From Luteimonas marina (GTDB taxonomy: Bacteria > Pseudomonadota > Gammaproteobacteria > Xanthomonadales > Xanthomonadaceae), in NCBI RefSeq assembly GCF_007859325.1, contig NZ_VOHK01000009.1:1-64000 (forward strand): a stretch of 64,000 nt of DNA, in the 5' to 3' direction. Made by a program: the position numbers and the translations under genes. Positions 31,744-42,729 of the stretch are shown here, piece by piece; position 1 is the stretch's first letter; every line of letters begins with the position of its first letter. The notes under the pieces are model-generated. The model saw only the letters and a program-made list of their open reading frames with translations, was not told the origin of the DNA and made no database searches.

Positions 31744-32919
31744 ATGCGGCAAATGACGAAATGGATCGTGTGTGCGGCCATGCTGGCCATGCTGGCGGGC
31801 TGCGCATCGGTGCAGGTCAGCGGGCCGGTCACCGACGACGGGGCCAGCGCCCAGCCGGTGGTGAACCCGCACTGGAACTTCGATCCGGCGCGCCCCGCGG
31901 GCGACCGCGACGGCTATCGCCCGCCGCGCAAGCTCGCGGTGCTGCTGCCGATGACCGGACAGCTGGCCACGGCCGCCGCCTCGGTGCGCGACGGCCTGCT
32001 CGCCGGCTACTACGCCGAGCGGCGCGGCAAGCCCGAACTCGCGTTCTACGACACCGCGGGCACGGTCTCGGGCGCGATCTCCGCGCGCGACCGCGCGATC
32101 GCCGAAGGCGCGGACCAGATCCTCGGCCCGCTCGGCCGCGACGAGGTCTCCGCGCTGTTCCAGTCGGCGCAGCCGGTACCGCTGCTGGCGCTGAACCGCG
32201 GCAGCAGCGCGCCGTCGGACAACGGCGCGGACTTCTCGCTCGCCCCCGAAGACGAGGGCACGGCCGCCGCGGCCTACGCGCTCGCGCGCAACGCGAAGCG
32301 GGTGCTGGTGCTCAGCAACGGTGACGACCACGCGCAGCGCAGCATCAACGCGTTCCGCGCGCGGCTGGAGGCCGAGGGCGGCGCGATCGTCGGCACCCTG
32401 GCCATCGTCGGCGACAAGCCCGCCGACCAGTCGGACGCGCTGCGCTCGGCAGCGACGCGCGAAGGCGGCGTGGACGCGATCCTGATCGCCCTGCGCGGCA
32501 GCCAGGCGCGCCTGGTCGTGCCGCAGCTGTTCGCGGCGGGGCTGGGCGACCGGCTGCGCGTCGCCACCTCGCAGCTCACCTCGGGCACCGGCAAGGCCGA
32601 CGAGGACAAGGCGCTGGACGGCATCGCCTTCGCCAGCGAAACCTGGACCAGCGCGGGGCTGTCGGGCCTGCCGTCGCCGGCGACGCTGGCGGCCGATCTG
32701 CCCACCGCGCGAGGACCGGCGGCGCGGCTGTTCGCCTTCGGCCACGACGCCTGGCTGCTCAGCGGCTACCTGCAGCACCTGGCCGAGCACCCCGAGGCCA
32801 GCCTCGACGGTGCTACCGGCAGGCTGACGCTCGATGCCGGCGGCAACGTCCAGCGCGCGCCGGCATGGGCCACCTTCAGCAACGGCATCGTGGTGCCGCT
32901 GGCGGGCGCCGGCGGCTGA
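31744..32919 (+). CDS. lpoA: LpoA-type lipoprotein, penicillin-binding protein activator (short form)
   Basis: 391 residues. A signal peptide with lipobox LAGC (Cys20) is followed by a periplasmic-binding-protein fold: KLAVLLPMTGQLATAAASVR, ILGPLGRDEVSALF, LALNRGSS and LFAFGHDAWLL. This corresponds to the C-terminal domain of E. coli LpoA; the N-terminal TPR-like domain (about 250 residues) is missing, as in other Xanthomonas relatives. In E. coli LpoA stimulates PBP1a; here activity is inferred. It is followed after 6 nt by yraN, the standard rsmI-lpoA-yraN order. Confidence 0.88.
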   Translation: MRQMTKWIVCAAMLAMLAGCASVQVSGPVTDDGASAQPVVNPHWNFDPARPAGDRDGYRPPRKLAVLLPMTGQLATAAASVRDGLLAGYYAERRGKPELAFYDTAGTVSGAISARDRAIAEGADQILGPLGRDEVSALFQSAQPVPLLALNRGSSAPSDNGADFSLAPEDEGTAAAAYALARNAKRVLVLSNGDDHAQRSINAFRARLEAEGGAIVGTLAIVGDKPADQSDALRSAATREGGVDAILIALRGSQARLVVPQLFAAGLGDRLRVATSQLTSGTGKADEDKALDGIAFASETWTSAGLSGLPSPATLAADLPTARGPAARLFAFGHDAWLLSGYLQHLAEHPEASLDGATGRLTLDAGGNVQRAPAWATFSNGIVVPLAGAGG

Positions 32920-32925
32920 CCGGCG

Positions 32926-33288
32926 ATGCGCAGCCGCGGCGCCGGGGTCGAAGCCGCCGCGCGCGAACATCTGCTCGGTGCCGGGCTGCGCATGCTCGCG
33001 GCCAATGCCGCCGCGCGCTTCGGCGAACTGGACCTGGTGATGCTCGACGACGACACCGTGGTCTTCGTCGAGGTGCGCTATCGCCGCAGCGCGCGCTTCG
33101 GCGGCGGCGCGGCGTCGGTGGACGCAGGCAAGCGCCGCCGGCTGGTGCTGGCCGCGCAGCAGTTCCTGGCCATGCACCGCGAACACCGCGACGCGCCGTG
33201 CCGGTTCGACGTGGTCGACGCCTCCGGGGATCCCGCCGCTCCGCAACTGCGCTGGATCCGTGACGCGTTTCGCGCCGACGACGCCTGA
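32926..33288 (+). CDS. yraN: UPF0102 protein YraN (putative endonuclease fold)
   Basis: 120 residues. Core [20 protein letters not shown], then [21 protein letters not shown], is the YraN/RecB-like nuclease motif with E-L-D and E-V-R(K) positions. Lys is replaced by Arg in VEVRYR, as in many members. Function in the cell is unknown. Confidence 0.92.
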   Translation: MRSRGAGVEAAAREHLLGAGLRMLAANAAARFGELDLVMLDDDTVVFVEVRYRRSARFGGGAASVDAGKRRRLVLAAQQFLAMHREHRDAPCRFDVVDASGDPAAPQLRWIRDAFRADDA

Positions 33289-33304
33289 AGCAACACCGAA
33301 CCGC

Positions 33305-33331
33305 GGTCATTTCGAGCGCAGCGGGAAATCC
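33305..33331. repeat. Single family B half-copy after yraN
   Basis: GTCATTTCGAGCGCAGCGGG, then AAATCCC. No facing arm is seen before the virB6-like gene ends at 33464. The rest of 33332-33463 shows nothing recognisable. Confidence 0.65.
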
Positions 33332-33463
33332 CCGCCCAAGAACGATACCCAAGGGAACTTTCGGAACGCCGTTTCTCGAACCACGCCGGGATTCTTGGTG
33401 ACTCCGGTTCTTCAACCACCAGGAAGATTGCCGTCGATTCCTTGCCTCGCGATTGCGCCTCGA

Positions 33464-34429
33464 CTATGTCCAGCCGGCTCCGCGATTGCCGTGAGGTGAC
33501 ATGCCGGCGGCGGTCTGGGCTGGACCTGCCGGAGCCGGGGCCAGATGACTGCCCATCGTCCCACCCGGATTGCCGGGCGAGCCCTGCTGCGGCTGCGGCT
33601 GGAACGCGTTGTACGGGCTGAACTGGCCCAGGGTGCCCTGGAACAGCATCGCCGCGATCGGTGGTGCGCTCACGATCAGCGTGGTCAGGATCAGGCCCAG
33701 CCCGCCCTGCTGCATCGCCATGCTGGTCACGTTCTCGCTGCCCGGCATGCCGACCCCCGGAATCATGCTGCTCACCCAGAACGCCATGCCCACGGCGATC
33801 ACCATGTCCAGCGCCAGGGTGACCGTCACGGTCAGTACCGCCATCGAGAAGATCGCGCCCATGCCGTAGAGCAGCCACTTGTGGAACAACGGCCTGGTCT
33901 GCTCGAACAGCAGGCACAGGATGAACAGCGGCCCCAGCGCCAGCACCAGCCCGATCGCGAACTTGTTCAGCATGATCGCGGCCGCCGCCGTGATCGCCGG
34001 CAGCCCGAGGCCGGCCGTGATCAATGCAAGCGTGCGGTCCTTCTGCTCCCGGGTTTCCTCGTCATGGGTGCTGTCCACCGAATCGACCACGACCAGCGCC
34101 GCCTGCAGGATGGCCAGCGTGCGGTCGATGTTCTCGTATGCACCCTCTCCGTCCGCGTCACCGGTCATGGTCTCGTTGATCGTGCTCGACAGCCCGTCGG
34201 TCACGGCGCCGTAGATCGAGCCGAAGGATGCGCCGAGCCCGAGCGCGATGCCGACGATGAAGGTGGCCCGGAGCGCGCCGACCACCAGCGCCATCATCGA
34301 CTCGCGCGACGTCCCGGTCACGATGCGGTAGCCCTGGATCATGATCCACAGGGTAAGGATGAGCACGCCGATCCCGCCGAGCACCTGGATGACGCGGGTG
34401 CCGAGGTTGGGCAGGTACTCGTGGATCAA
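33464..34429 (-). CDS. Orphan VirB6/TrbL-like type IV secretion membrane protein
   Basis: 321 residues from the first usable codon (TTG). At least six hydrophobic segments, the central block DRTLALITAGLGLPAITAAA, and the C-terminal signature MQQGGLGLILTTLIVSAPPI, followed by GTLGQFSPYNAF, are typical of VirB6 channel proteins. A Pro/Gly-rich tail follows. The frame stays open for about 26 codons before this TTG (…DVVFFHEINSFIDDE), which looks like a genuine VirB6 N-terminus, but there is no ATG, GTG, TTG or CTG before a stop. So either the true start has been lost, a rare start codon is used, or there is a frameshift. No other secretion genes are nearby. Confidence 0.75.
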   Translation of the reverse strand: MIHEYLPNLGTRVIQVLGGIGVLILTLWIMIQGYRIVTGTSRESMMALVVGALRATFIVGIALGLGASFGSIYGAVTDGLSSTINETMTGDADGEGAYENIDRTLAILQAALVVVDSVDSTHDEETREQKDRTLALITAGLGLPAITAAAAIMLNKFAIGLVLALGPLFILCLLFEQTRPLFHKWLLYGMGAIFSMAVLTVTVTLALDMVIAVGMAFWVSSMIPGVGMPGSENVTSMAMQQGGLGLILTTLIVSAPPIAAMLFQGTLGQFSPYNAFQPQPQQGSPGNPGGTMGSHLAPAPAGPAQTAAGMSPHGNRGAGWT

Positions 34430-34539
34430 CTCGTCGTCGATGAACGAGTTGATCTCGTGGAAGAAGACGACATCTTCGGCATCGCTGCACCACGGAATGG
34501 ACCATCACACGAAGCCTGCCCCTGCAAGAGGGCGGTGGA

Positions 34540-35046
34540 CTATTCAAGTGCGGACAGCGCCTGTTCGAGGATGCGCGCCGGCGGCACGTCGATGGCGATG
34601 GCGCGCACGTCGGTTTCGCCGCGCGGGGACTCCAGTGCTTCGAACTGGCTGTCGAGCAGCGAGACGGGCATGTAGTGGCCGCTGCGCGCGCGCATGCGCG
34701 CGGCGATCAGGTCGCGACCGCCCTGCAGGAACAGGAAGCGCAGCGGCAGGCCGGCCTCGCGCAGCATGTCGCGGTGCGCCCGGCGCAGGCCGGAGAAGGC
34801 CAGGGCCACGCGCTCGCCGACGGTGACGCGGCACTGCAGTTCGACGGCAATGCGCTCCACCCAGGGGCGGCGCATGTCGTCGGTCAGCGGCTGGCCACTG
34901 GCCATGCGCGCCTTCGCTTCGTCGCTGTGGAAGTCGTCGGCATCGAGGAAGGTCGCCGGCCAGGCGCCGGCCAGCGCGCGCGCCAGCGTGGTCTTGCCGC
35001 TGCCCGACACGCCCATCACCACGGCCACGCGCACGTCGCGGCTCAT
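34540..35046 (-). CDS. gntK: Gluconokinase
   Basis: 168 residues. P-loop [14 protein letters not shown], then [20 protein letters not shown] and LKRAYRD-like [13 protein letters not shown], are standard for GntK. It converts gluconate to 6-phosphogluconate. The start overlaps the phosphorylase stop (ATGA), so it is the last gene of the operon, which fits gluconate being a product of that enzyme. Confidence 0.93.
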   Translation of the reverse strand: MSRDVRVAVVMGVSGSGKTTLARALAGAWPATFLDADDFHSDEAKARMASGQPLTDDMRRPWVERIAVELQCRVTVGERVALAFSGLRRAHRDMLREAGLPLRFLFLQGGRDLIAARMRARSGHYMPVSLLDSQFEALESPRGETDVRAIAIDVPPARILEQALSALE

Positions 35047-37415
35047 GCCGGCAGCTCCACGCGTACCACGTAGCGATGCCCGGCGCGGACGTGCGCGATG
35101 CGGTCGCCGTCGAGCCGCTGCCCGTCCACGATCAAGACCGTTTGCGCAAGGCCCTGCATGCGTTCGATCTCCACGTCGAACTCGGCGCCGCGGAACCGCC
35201 GCCGCGCGCGCGCGCGCGGCCAGTGCGAGGGCAGCTTCGGCGCGATGCGCAGGCCGTCGCCGTCGCCGCGCAGGCCGAACAGCGATTCGACCAGGCAGCG
35301 GTACAGCCAGGCCGCGGTGCCGGTGTTGAATAGTTGGCTGGAACGGCCGGCGGTGCGCGGGTGCAGCCGCCAGGCGCCGCGATAGTAGTTGGGCACGAAC
35401 ACCGGCAGCTGGCCGCGCTGCAGGCAGTCGTCGGCATCGGGGCCCGACAGCATCGCGCGCAGCGTGCGCCAGGCGCGGTCGGACTCGCCCACGGCGTACA
35501 GCGCGTGCAGCCAGAACACGGCGGCATGGTTGTAGACCGCGCCGTTCTCCGCCGAGCCCGGGAACTTCTGCGTCAACCGACCGACGTCCTCGCGCATGCC
35601 GGTGTACGGCGGGCCGAGCATCGCCACGCCCCAGGGCGACACCAGCTCCGCCTCGACCGCGGCGAGCAGGCGCCCGCGCCGCGCCTCGTCGGCGGCGCCA
35701 CCGAGCATCGCCCAGGCTTGCGGGTTGAGGTAGATGCGGCCCTCGTCGTCGGCGCGCACGCCGAAGGCCACGCCGTCGTCGGTGATGCCGCGGGCGTACC
35801 AGTCGCCGTCCCACAGGTGCCGGTTCACGGCGGCATTGAAGGCGTCGGCGCCTGCTCGGAACGCGGCGCCCTGCGCGTCGCGCCCGTGCCGCGCGCAGAT
35901 GCCGGCCCACAGCGCCAACGCGTGCGCGCTGGCCAGCGACAGCCAGCCGGAGACGCCGCGTCCCTTCCAGCCGACCATGTTCATCGGGTCGCACCAGTCG
36001 CCCTGGGCGATGTAGCTGAGTCCGCGGTCGTCACGCTGGTCGAGCAGCCACTGCATCGCGCGGTCGATGCGCTCGGCGACGCTGGCGGCGCGGCCTTCGC
36101 GATCGACCACCGCTTCGTCCAGCAGCGCATCGTCTCCGGTCTCGTCCAGGTAGGCGTCGAGGAACACTGGCAGCCAAACGCAATGGTCGGTATGCGGCAC
36201 CTGGTTGATGTACTTCAGCTCGGCGCCTTCGACCAGCAGGATGCCGTCGGGCATCGCGCCGCTCGGTTCCTGCTGCGACAGCGCGTGCAGGAAGGCCGCG
36301 CGCGCCGTGGCCGGCCGCAGGTAGGCCATGCCCATATGGTCCTGCAGGTAGTTGCGCGTCTGCGGATCGGTGGTCAGTCGGTTGGCATCGCCGTGGTAGT
36401 AGACCTGCCGCGGCAGCCAGTGGTTGGCGAAATCGTCCAGCCACGGGTCCGGCGTCTCGATGCGCAGGCAGCCGCGGCCTTCGTCGAGATAGGCCGCGTA
36501 GCGCGCGGTGGCGTCGGCGAAGCCGTGCGCGGAGAGGTGGCGTTCGCGCAGCGCCGCGATGTCCGCGTCGTCGCGCGCCGGCGCGAACAGGAAGCGGTAG
36601 TCCTGCGCCTCGTCCGGCACCAGCGCGACGCGGTACTGCAGGGCCGCCGTCGGCGTCTCGTACAGCGCGTCGCCCCTGGCCAGCGATTGCGCGCCGACAA
36701 TCGCGGAAGGCGCGTTGAGCCCGCCCTCGCCTTCGAACGCCGCCTGGTTCGCCTCCCACGCGTCGGGCGCGCGCTCGTGCAGCAGCACCGTGCGGTCCTT
36801 GAAGTCGCGATTGCGGAAATAGTCCTCGACCTTCTGGTACGGAGTGACGCTGCTGCAGACGATGCCGCCGAGGTCGGCGCGGTAGCCGCCGCACTGGTGC
36901 ATCCACGACATGTAGCCGACCGGGAAGTACGGATACAGGCTGATCCTGCGCGCACGGCCGGAGAGGTTGCGCACGCGCAGCGTCCACAGCTCGGCGACGT
37001 CGTCGACCGGCAGCGCGACGCCCAGTTCCACCTCGATTCCGTCGCAGCGCACGGTCCACGCCACGTCGCCCTGCCCGACCGAGAACGCGAACCCGTCCGG
37101 CGCCCGCTTCACCGGCGCATGCGGCGCCGAGAACAGCCCGCCGCTGTCCTCGTCCTTCACGTAGCAGAAGCGGCCGGGGTGATGCGCGTAGTACGGCTGC
37201 TCCGGCTGCATGAAGGTCTTCGCCTCCAGTGCCGGCGCGTGCGCGTACTTCGCCGGCTCGGGCTGCATGAACTGCGCGGTGGCATAGCCGCGGCAGTTGA
37301 GCTGCAGCAGCATGCGCCGGTTCCACAGGAAGGTGGAGGCCTGCGGCATCGCCGTCGGGCTGTGCAGGACGCAGCGCCGGCCGCCTTGCTCGAATGCGCA
37401 GGGCGCTTCGCTCAT
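35043..37415 (-). CDS. GH94 glycoside phosphorylase, probably cellobionic acid phosphorylase
   Basis: 790 residues. Beta-sandwich N-terminal domain ([20 protein letters not shown]), then an (alpha/alpha)6 barrel with the catalytic-loop motif GDWCDPMNM (D473 and D476 are candidates for the general acid), [28 protein letters not shown] and the C-terminal [10 protein letters not shown]. Family GH94 uses phosphate to split beta-glucosides. The choice of cellobionate rests on context: gluconokinase and a sugar-acid-type symporter are co-transcribed, and cellobionic acid phosphorylase is known from Xanthomonas. Phosphorolysis would give glucose 1-phosphate plus gluconate. Cellobiose or related specificity remains possible. 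Confidence 0.85.
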   Translation of the reverse strand: MSEAPCAFEQGGRRCVLHSPTAMPQASTFLWNRRMLLQLNCRGYATAQFMQPEPAKYAHAPALEAKTFMQPEQPYYAHHPGRFCYVKDEDSGGLFSAPHAPVKRAPDGFAFSVGQGDVAWTVRCDGIEVELGVALPVDDVAELWTLRVRNLSGRARRISLYPYFPVGYMSWMHQCGGYRADLGGIVCSSVTPYQKVEDYFRNRDFKDRTVLLHERAPDAWEANQAAFEGEGGLNAPSAIVGAQSLARGDALYETPTAALQYRVALVPDEAQDYRFLFAPARDDADIAALRERHLSAHGFADATARYAAYLDEGRGCLRIETPDPWLDDFANHWLPRQVYYHGDANRLTTDPQTRNYLQDHMGMAYLRPATARAAFLHALSQQEPSGAMPDGILLVEGAELKYINQVPHTDHCVWLPVFLDAYLDETGDDALLDEAVVDREGRAASVAERIDRAMQWLLDQRDDRGLSYIAQGDWCDPMNMVGWKGRGVSGWLSLASAHALALWAGICARHGRDAQGAAFRAGADAFNAAVNRHLWDGDWYARGITDDGVAFGVRADDEGRIYLNPQAWAMLGGAADEARRGRLLAAVEAELVSPWGVAMLGPPYTGMREDVGRLTQKFPGSAENGAVYNHAAVFWLHALYAVGESDRAWRTLRAMLSGPDADDCLQRGQLPVFVPNYYRGAWRLHPRTAGRSSQLFNTGTAAWLYRCLVESLFGLRGDGDGLRIAPKLPSHWPRARARRRFRGAEFDVEIERMQGLAQTVLIVDGQRLDGDRIAHVRAGHRYVVRVELPA

Positions 37416-38803
37416 GCCGCCGCGTCCCGCCGCGCCTGCAGCTCCGCCTGCACCCGTTCCAGCGCCGCGTCGTCCAGCGGATAGAAGCGCATCAGCCAGG
37501 CCGCGAGCAGCGCGACCACGCCGGGAATCACGGTCAACAGCAGCGCGATGCCCTGCCGCGAGGCATCCGACTGCGCCTCGTTGGCGACATAACCCATCGC
37601 CGCCAGCACCCAGGCGATCGCCGCCGCGGCGAGCGCGCCGCCGAGCTTCTGCGAGAAGGTTGCGGCCGAGAAGGTCATCGCGGTGGCGCGGCGCCCGGTC
37701 TTCCATTCGGTGTAGTCGGCGCAGTCGGCGTACATCGAGAAGGCCAGCGGCGACTTCGGCCCCAGCAGCAGGCCGATCGCGGTATTGAGCGCGAACAGCG
37801 CCCAGATCGCGTCGGGCGGCACGAAGTACATCGCGCAGCTGAGCACGCCGACGCCGGCCATCAGCCACATCAGCAGCCGGCGCTTGTCGACGTAGCGCGT
37901 CATCACCGGCGTCAGCGCCGCGCCCACCGCCAGCGCGACCGAGTACATGCCCAGGAAGGTGCCGGTCAGCTCCGGCCGGCCGACGTGGTACTTCAGGAAG
38001 TACACCAGCGAGCCGCTGCGCATCACGATCGTCACCATGATCACCAGCGCCAGCACGAACAGCACCAGCCACGGCTTGTTGTGCAGCAGGTCGAGCAGGT
38101 CCTGCTTCACCGCCGTGCGCTGCTGCGGCGGCGGCGCGATGCGCTCGCGCGTGGTCAGGAACACGGTGGCGAAGGTCGCGGTCGCGATCACGCCGTACAG
38201 CGCCAGCGTGAGCTGCCAGCCCAGCGCCTCGTCGCCGCGCCCGAGCCATTGCACCAGGTCCAGCGTCAGCCAGTTGACCAGGGTGGTGCCGGCGAAGGCG
38301 GCGATGAAGCGGAAGCTGATCAGGGTGGTGCGCTGCTGGCTGTCGGCGGTCATCACGCCCGAGAGCGCGGAGTACGGCATCGACAGCACGGTGTAGGCCA
38401 GCATCATCAGGGTGAAGGTGGCATAGGCCCAGAGCAGCTTGCCGCCGGGATCGAGGTCGGGCACGGTCCAGGTGAGCACGCCGGTCAGCGCCAGCGGCAG
38501 CGCGCCGAACAGCAGGTAGGGGCGGAAGCGACCCCAGCGCGTGCGCGTGCGGTCGGCGAGCGCGCCCATCAGCGGGTCGGTCACCGCGTCCACCAGCCGG
38601 GTCACCAGGATCATGGTGCCGACCGCGGCCGCGGCCAACCCCATGACGTCGGTGTAGAAGATCAGCAGGAAGGCCGAGATGTTGGCCCAGTACAGGTTGA
38701 AGCCGAAGTCGCCGAGGCCGTAGCCGGCCTTCTCGCGCAACGGCAGGATCGCGCCGGCCGCACGTGGTCCGCCCGGCTGCGCCGTGGCCTGGTCGTTGCC
38801 CAT
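37412..38803 (-). CDS. GPH-family sugar:cation symporter
   Basis: 463 residues with about 12 membrane segments. The early block [20 protein letters not shown], then [15 protein letters not shown], is the glycoside-pentoside-hexuronide family signature. First gene of a three-gene operon with the GH94 enzyme and gluconokinase (4-nt overlaps), so it likely imports cellobionate or another oligosaccharide across the inner membrane. A LacI-type operator lies 58-71 nt upstream. Confidence 0.9.
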   Translation of the reverse strand: MGNDQATAQPGGPRAAGAILPLREKAGYGLGDFGFNLYWANISAFLLIFYTDVMGLAAAAVGTMILVTRLVDAVTDPLMGALADRTRTRWGRFRPYLLFGALPLALTGVLTWTVPDLDPGGKLLWAYATFTLMMLAYTVLSMPYSALSGVMTADSQQRTTLISFRFIAAFAGTTLVNWLTLDLVQWLGRGDEALGWQLTLALYGVIATATFATVFLTTRERIAPPPQQRTAVKQDLLDLLHNKPWLVLFVLALVIMVTIVMRSGSLVYFLKYHVGRPELTGTFLGMYSVALAVGAALTPVMTRYVDKRRLLMWLMAGVGVLSCAMYFVPPDAIWALFALNTAIGLLLGPKSPLAFSMYADCADYTEWKTGRRATAMTFSAATFSQKLGGALAAAAIAWVLAAMGYVANEAQSDASRQGIALLLTVIPGVVALLAAWLMRFYPLDDAALERVQAELQARRDAAA

Positions 38804-38860
38804 GTCTCTCCCCGTGGCGCCGCGCCCCGTCTGCGGGGGCGTCCGGCCGTCGATGCGGTG

Positions 38861-38874
38861 TGGTAGCGCTATCA
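38861..38874 (-). promoter_or_regulatory. LacI-family operator upstream of the cellobionate operon
   Basis: TGGTAGCGCTATCA is a near-perfect palindrome with central GCGC. It matches the class bound by LacI-type sugar repressors and differs by one base from the xyl-box TGGTAGCGCTAACA described in Xanthomonas. The repressor gene is not in the window. Confidence 0.65.
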
Positions 38875-38984
38875 AGAGTGCCGGCAACGGGGGGCGAAGG
38901 CAAACCGGACTCGCGCGGTACCGGGGCATCGGTGGTTTCGGCGGGAGGGCGGATGGGCTGCGGGGGGAGTGTCGCGATCGGCGG

Positions 38985-39083
38985 TCCCCCGCCCCAGCCC
39001 TCCCCCGCAGGCGGGGGAGGGAGCAGGATGCCGCGGCTGTTGGCCCCCTCCCCCGCCTGCGGGGGAGGGTTAGGGTGGGGGAC
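38985..39083. repeat. Family C palindromic repeat between the symporter gene and dnaE
   Basis: CCCCAGCCCTCCCCCGCAGG on the left and CCTGCGGGGGAGGGTTAGGG on the right, around about 30 nt. The remaining parts of this 404-nt divergent gap hold the LacI-type operator and the dnaE leader; no further gene is seen. Confidence 0.8.
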
Positions 39084-39207
39084 CGGCCCTCCGCTTCCCG
39101 CCCCGGCACGAAGCGATGTCCTGCCGTTCCGCCGATGCGGCCATGTCAAGCCTTGTCCGCACCGCCCCCGCCACCTACCCTGCGCCTGCCCGCCTGCACC
39201 GGCCACG

Positions 39208-42200
39208 ATGTCCTCCCGTTTCGTCCATCTCCACGTCCACAGCGAGTACTCGCTGGCCGACTCGACGATCCGCATCCCGGATCTCGTGAAGCGCTGCGCC
39301 GAGCACGGCCAGCCCTCGGTCGCGATCACAGACCGCAACAACCTGTTTTCGCTGGTGAAGTTCTACCGGGCGGCCGAGGGCGCCGGGATCAAGCCGATCG
39401 CCGGCGCCGACGTGATGGTCGCCGACGGCGGCGACCCGGCCTGGCCGCTGACCCTGCTGTGCCGCGACCGCGAGGGCTACCTGAGCCTGTCGCGTCTGCT
39501 CACGCGGGCGTGGATGCAGGGCCATCGCCACGACGGCGTGGTGGTCCGCCCCGACTGGCTGGGCGAGGATGCCGCCGGCCTGTTCGCCATCGCCGGCCGC
39601 CACAGCCGCGCCGGCCAGCTGTTCGCCAGCGGCCGCGACGACCTCGCGACGGCCTGGCTGGGCGACCTGCAGCGCGCCTACGGCGAGCGCTGCTTCCTCG
39701 AACTCACCCGCTGCGGGCTCGACGGCGAGGACACGTTCAACGGCTTCGCGCTGCAGGCCTCGAGCGCGCGCGGCATCCCGGTGGTCGCCAGCAACGAGGT
39801 GCGCTTCCTAGACGCCGACGGCTTCGAGGCGCACGAGGCGCGCGTGTGCATCGCCTCGGGCCGCGTGCTCGACGACCCCAAGCGTCCGAAGGACTATTCG
39901 CCCGGGCAGTACCTCAAGTCCAGCGAGGAAATGGCGGCGCTGTTCGCCGACGTGCCCGACGCGATCGACAACACCGTCGCGCTGGCGCAGCGCTGCAACC
40001 TCGAACTGCGCCTGGGCACCTACTACCTGCCGGCGTTCCCGGTGCCGTCCGACGAGACGCTGGACAGCTGGATCCGCAAGGAAGCGCGCGACGGCCTCGC
40101 GCGGCGGCTGGACAAGCACCCGCTGGCGCCCGGCCACACGCGCGAAAGCTATGACGAGCGGCTGGAGCGCGAGCTCGACGTCATCGTCTCGATGGGCTTC
40201 CCCGGCTACTTCCTGATCGTCGCGGACTTCATCAACTGGGCCAAGGACCACGGCATCCCGGTGGGACCGGGCCGCGGCTCGGGCGCCGGCTCGCTGGTCG
40301 CCTGGGCGCTGGGCATCACCGACCTCGACCCGCTGCCCTACGACCTGCTGTTCGAACGCTTCCTCAATCCCGAACGCGTGTCGATGCCGGACTTCGACAT
40401 CGACTTCTGCATGGACCGCCGCGACGAGGTGATCGACTACGTCGCCGGCAAGTACGGCCGCGACCGCGTCAGCCAGATCATCACCTACGGCACGATGGCG
40501 GCCAAGGCGGTGCTGCGCGACGCCGGCCGCGTGCTCGGCTTCCCCTACGGCTTCGTCGACGGCCTGTCGAAGCTGATCCCGCTGCAGCCGGCCGATCCGC
40601 TGTCGCTGGAGGACGCGATCGGGCGCAGCAAGCGCGCGCAGAAGGACGACGGCTACGTCGTCGCCGAGTTCAGGCAGCGCTACGAGGAAGAGGACGACGT
40701 GCGCGACCTCGTCGACCTCGCGCTGCAGCTCGAGGACCTCACCCGCAACGCCGGCAAGCACGCCGGCGGCGTGGTGATCGCGCCCTCGCCGCTGTCGGAC
40801 TTCTGCCCGCTGTTCGCCGAACACGATGCCGACGGCCGCGGCCGCAACCCGGTCACCCAGTTCGACAAGGACGACGTGGAAGCGGTCGGCCTGGTGAAGT
40901 TCGACTTCCTCGGCCTGAGGACGCTGACGATCATCGACTGGGCGGTGAAGGCGATCAACGAACGTCGCGCGTCGAAGGGCGAGGCGCCGCTCGACATCTC
41001 GGCGCTGCCGCTCGACGACAAGCCGAGCTACGAACTGTTCGCACGCGGCGACACGGTCGCGGTGTTCCAGTTCGAATCGCGCGGCATGCGCGAGCTGCTC
41101 AAGCGCGCGAAACCAGATACGTTCGAGGACATCATCGCGCTGGCCGCGCTGTTCCGCCCCGGCCCGCTGGGCAGCGGGATGGACCGGCAGTGGTGCGACC
41201 GCAAGCACGGGATCGAGGACGTCAGCTACCCGCATCCGGCGCTGGAGCAGGCGCTCTCGCCGACCTACGGCGTGATTGTGTACCAGGAACAGGTGATGCA
41301 GATCGCCCAGGTGCTGGCCGGCTACTCGCTGGGCGGCGCCGACCTGCTGCGCCGCGCGATGGGTAAGAAGAAGCCCGAGGAGATGGCCAAGGAGCGCGCC
41401 AAGTTCGAGTCCGGCGCGGCCGCCAACGGCGTCGACGCGCGCACCGCGACCCAGATCTTCGACCTGATGGAGAAGTTCGCCGAGTACGGCTTCAACAAGT
41501 CGCACTCGGCCGCCTATGCGCTGGTCGCCTACCAGACGGCGTGGCTGAAGGTGCACCACCCGGCCGAGTTCATGGCCGCGGTGATGTCCAGCGACATGGA
41601 CAACACCGACAAGGTGGTCGGCTTCCTCGACGAGGCCAAGGCGATGGGCCTGACCGTGCTGCCGCCAGACGCGAACGCGTCGAACTACATGTTCGAGGCG
41701 ATCGACGCCCGCACGATCCGCTACGGCCTGGGCGCGGTGAAGGGCGTCGGGCGCGGCGCCTGCGAGGCGATCATCGAGGCGCGCGGCGAGGGCTACGCCG
41801 ACCTCTACGACTTCTGCAAGCGCGTGGATTCGGGCAAGCTCAACCGGCGCACGCTGGAGGCGCTGATCCACGCCGGCGCGCTCGACGCCTTCGCGTCCAA
41901 CCGCGCCTCGCTGATGCTGCAGCTGCCGGAAGTGCTCAAGGCCACCGACCAGATCGCGAAGAACCTCGCCGCCGGCATGTTCGACATGTTCGGCGGTGGC
42001 GGCGCACCCGACATCCACATCGAGCTGCCGACCTGCGACGAGTGGCCGCTCAAGCAGAAACTCGACGGCGAGCGCGACACCCTCGGCCACTACCTCAGCG
42101 GCCATCCGCTCGATCCCTACCGCGAGGAACTCAAGGCGCTGGTCGGCCACGACCTCGGCCAGCTCGACGCGCTCTGGGCCAGCCGCCCCGAGGAGAAGGG

Positions 42201-42729
42201 CCGCAGCTGGCGCCCGGAAACCACCGTGGTCGTCGCCGGCCAGGTGCTGGCGATGCGCAAGCGCGGCGATTCGCAGGCCTTCGTGCAGATCGAGGACGGG
42301 CGCGGGCGGCTCGAATGCGCCTTCTTCGCCGAGGAATACTTCGCCAACGCCGCCCTGCTCACGCGCGACCGCATCCTCGTCATCGAGGGCGGCCTGCGCG
42401 AGGACGAGTTCAGCGGCGGCTTCTCGCTACGCGCGCGCCGCTGCTGGGATTTCGAGCAGGTCTGCCAGCAGCACGCGCAGGGCCTGGCGCTGAAGCTCGA
42501 CCTGCGCGTGCCCGGCTCGCTGGAGCGCGTGGAATCCTTGTTCGCGCAACACCGCCCCGGGAAGACGCCACTGCGCTACGACCTGCTGCTGCCCACCGGC
42601 GCCGCGGGCAAGCTCGACGTCAACGGCAGCCATGGCGTGCGTGTCGCCGCCGACCTGCCGTCCACGCTGCGTTCACTGCCGGGCGTGGAGCAGGTCAAAC
42701 TGTCGCTCGCGCGCCCCTGGGTGAACTGA
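39208..42729 (+). CDS. dnaE: DNA polymerase III alpha subunit
   Basis: 1173 residues, the DnaE1 length. PHP domain at the N-terminus ([20 protein letters not shown]), polymerase palm with [16 protein letters not shown] (catalytic aspartates near residue 400), [24 protein letters not shown], the beta-clamp and OB-fold parts ([20 protein letters not shown]). The ATG at [11 protein letters not shown] was chosen over a longer frame that is repeat DNA. In many gammaproteobacteria accA follows directly; here a block of about 9.6 kb lies between them. Its last 35 nt overlap a minus-strand ORF. Confidence 0.98.
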   Translation: MSSRFVHLHVHSEYSLADSTIRIPDLVKRCAEHGQPSVAITDRNNLFSLVKFYRAAEGAGIKPIAGADVMVADGGDPAWPLTLLCRDREGYLSLSRLLTRAWMQGHRHDGVVVRPDWLGEDAAGLFAIAGRHSRAGQLFASGRDDLATAWLGDLQRAYGERCFLELTRCGLDGEDTFNGFALQASSARGIPVVASNEVRFLDADGFEAHEARVCIASGRVLDDPKRPKDYSPGQYLKSSEEMAALFADVPDAIDNTVALAQRCNLELRLGTYYLPAFPVPSDETLDSWIRKEARDGLARRLDKHPLAPGHTRESYDERLERELDVIVSMGFPGYFLIVADFINWAKDHGIPVGPGRGSGAGSLVAWALGITDLDPLPYDLLFERFLNPERVSMPDFDIDFCMDRRDEVIDYVAGKYGRDRVSQIITYGTMAAKAVLRDAGRVLGFPYGFVDGLSKLIPLQPADPLSLEDAIGRSKRAQKDDGYVVAEFRQRYEEEDDVRDLVDLALQLEDLTRNAGKHAGGVVIAPSPLSDFCPLFAEHDADGRGRNPVTQFDKDDVEAVGLVKFDFLGLRTLTIIDWAVKAINERRASKGEAPLDISALPLDDKPSYELFARGDTVAVFQFESRGMRELLKRAKPDTFEDIIALAALFRPGPLGSGMDRQWCDRKHGIEDVSYPHPALEQALSPTYGVIVYQEQVMQIAQVLAGYSLGGADLLRRAMGKKKPEEMAKERAKFESGAAANGVDARTATQIFDLMEKFAEYGFNKSHSAAYALVAYQTAWLKVHHPAEFMAAVMSSDMDNTDKVVGFLDEAKAMGLTVLPPDANASNYMFEAIDARTIRYGLGAVKGVGRGACEAIIEARGEGYADLYDFCKRVDSGKLNRRTLEALIHAGALDAFASNRASLMLQLPEVLKATDQIAKNLAAGMFDMFGGGGAPDIHIELPTCDEWPLKQKLDGERDTLGHYLSGHPLDPYREELKALVGHDLGQLDALWASRPEEKGRSWRPETTVVVAGQVLAMRKRGDSQAFVQIEDGRGRLECAFFAEEYFANAALLTRDRILVIEGGLREDEFSGGFSLRARRCWDFEQVCQQHAQGLALKLDLRVPGSLERVESLFAQHRPGKTPLRYDLLLPTGAAGKLDVNGSHGVRVAADLPSTLRSLPGVEQVKLSLARPWVN

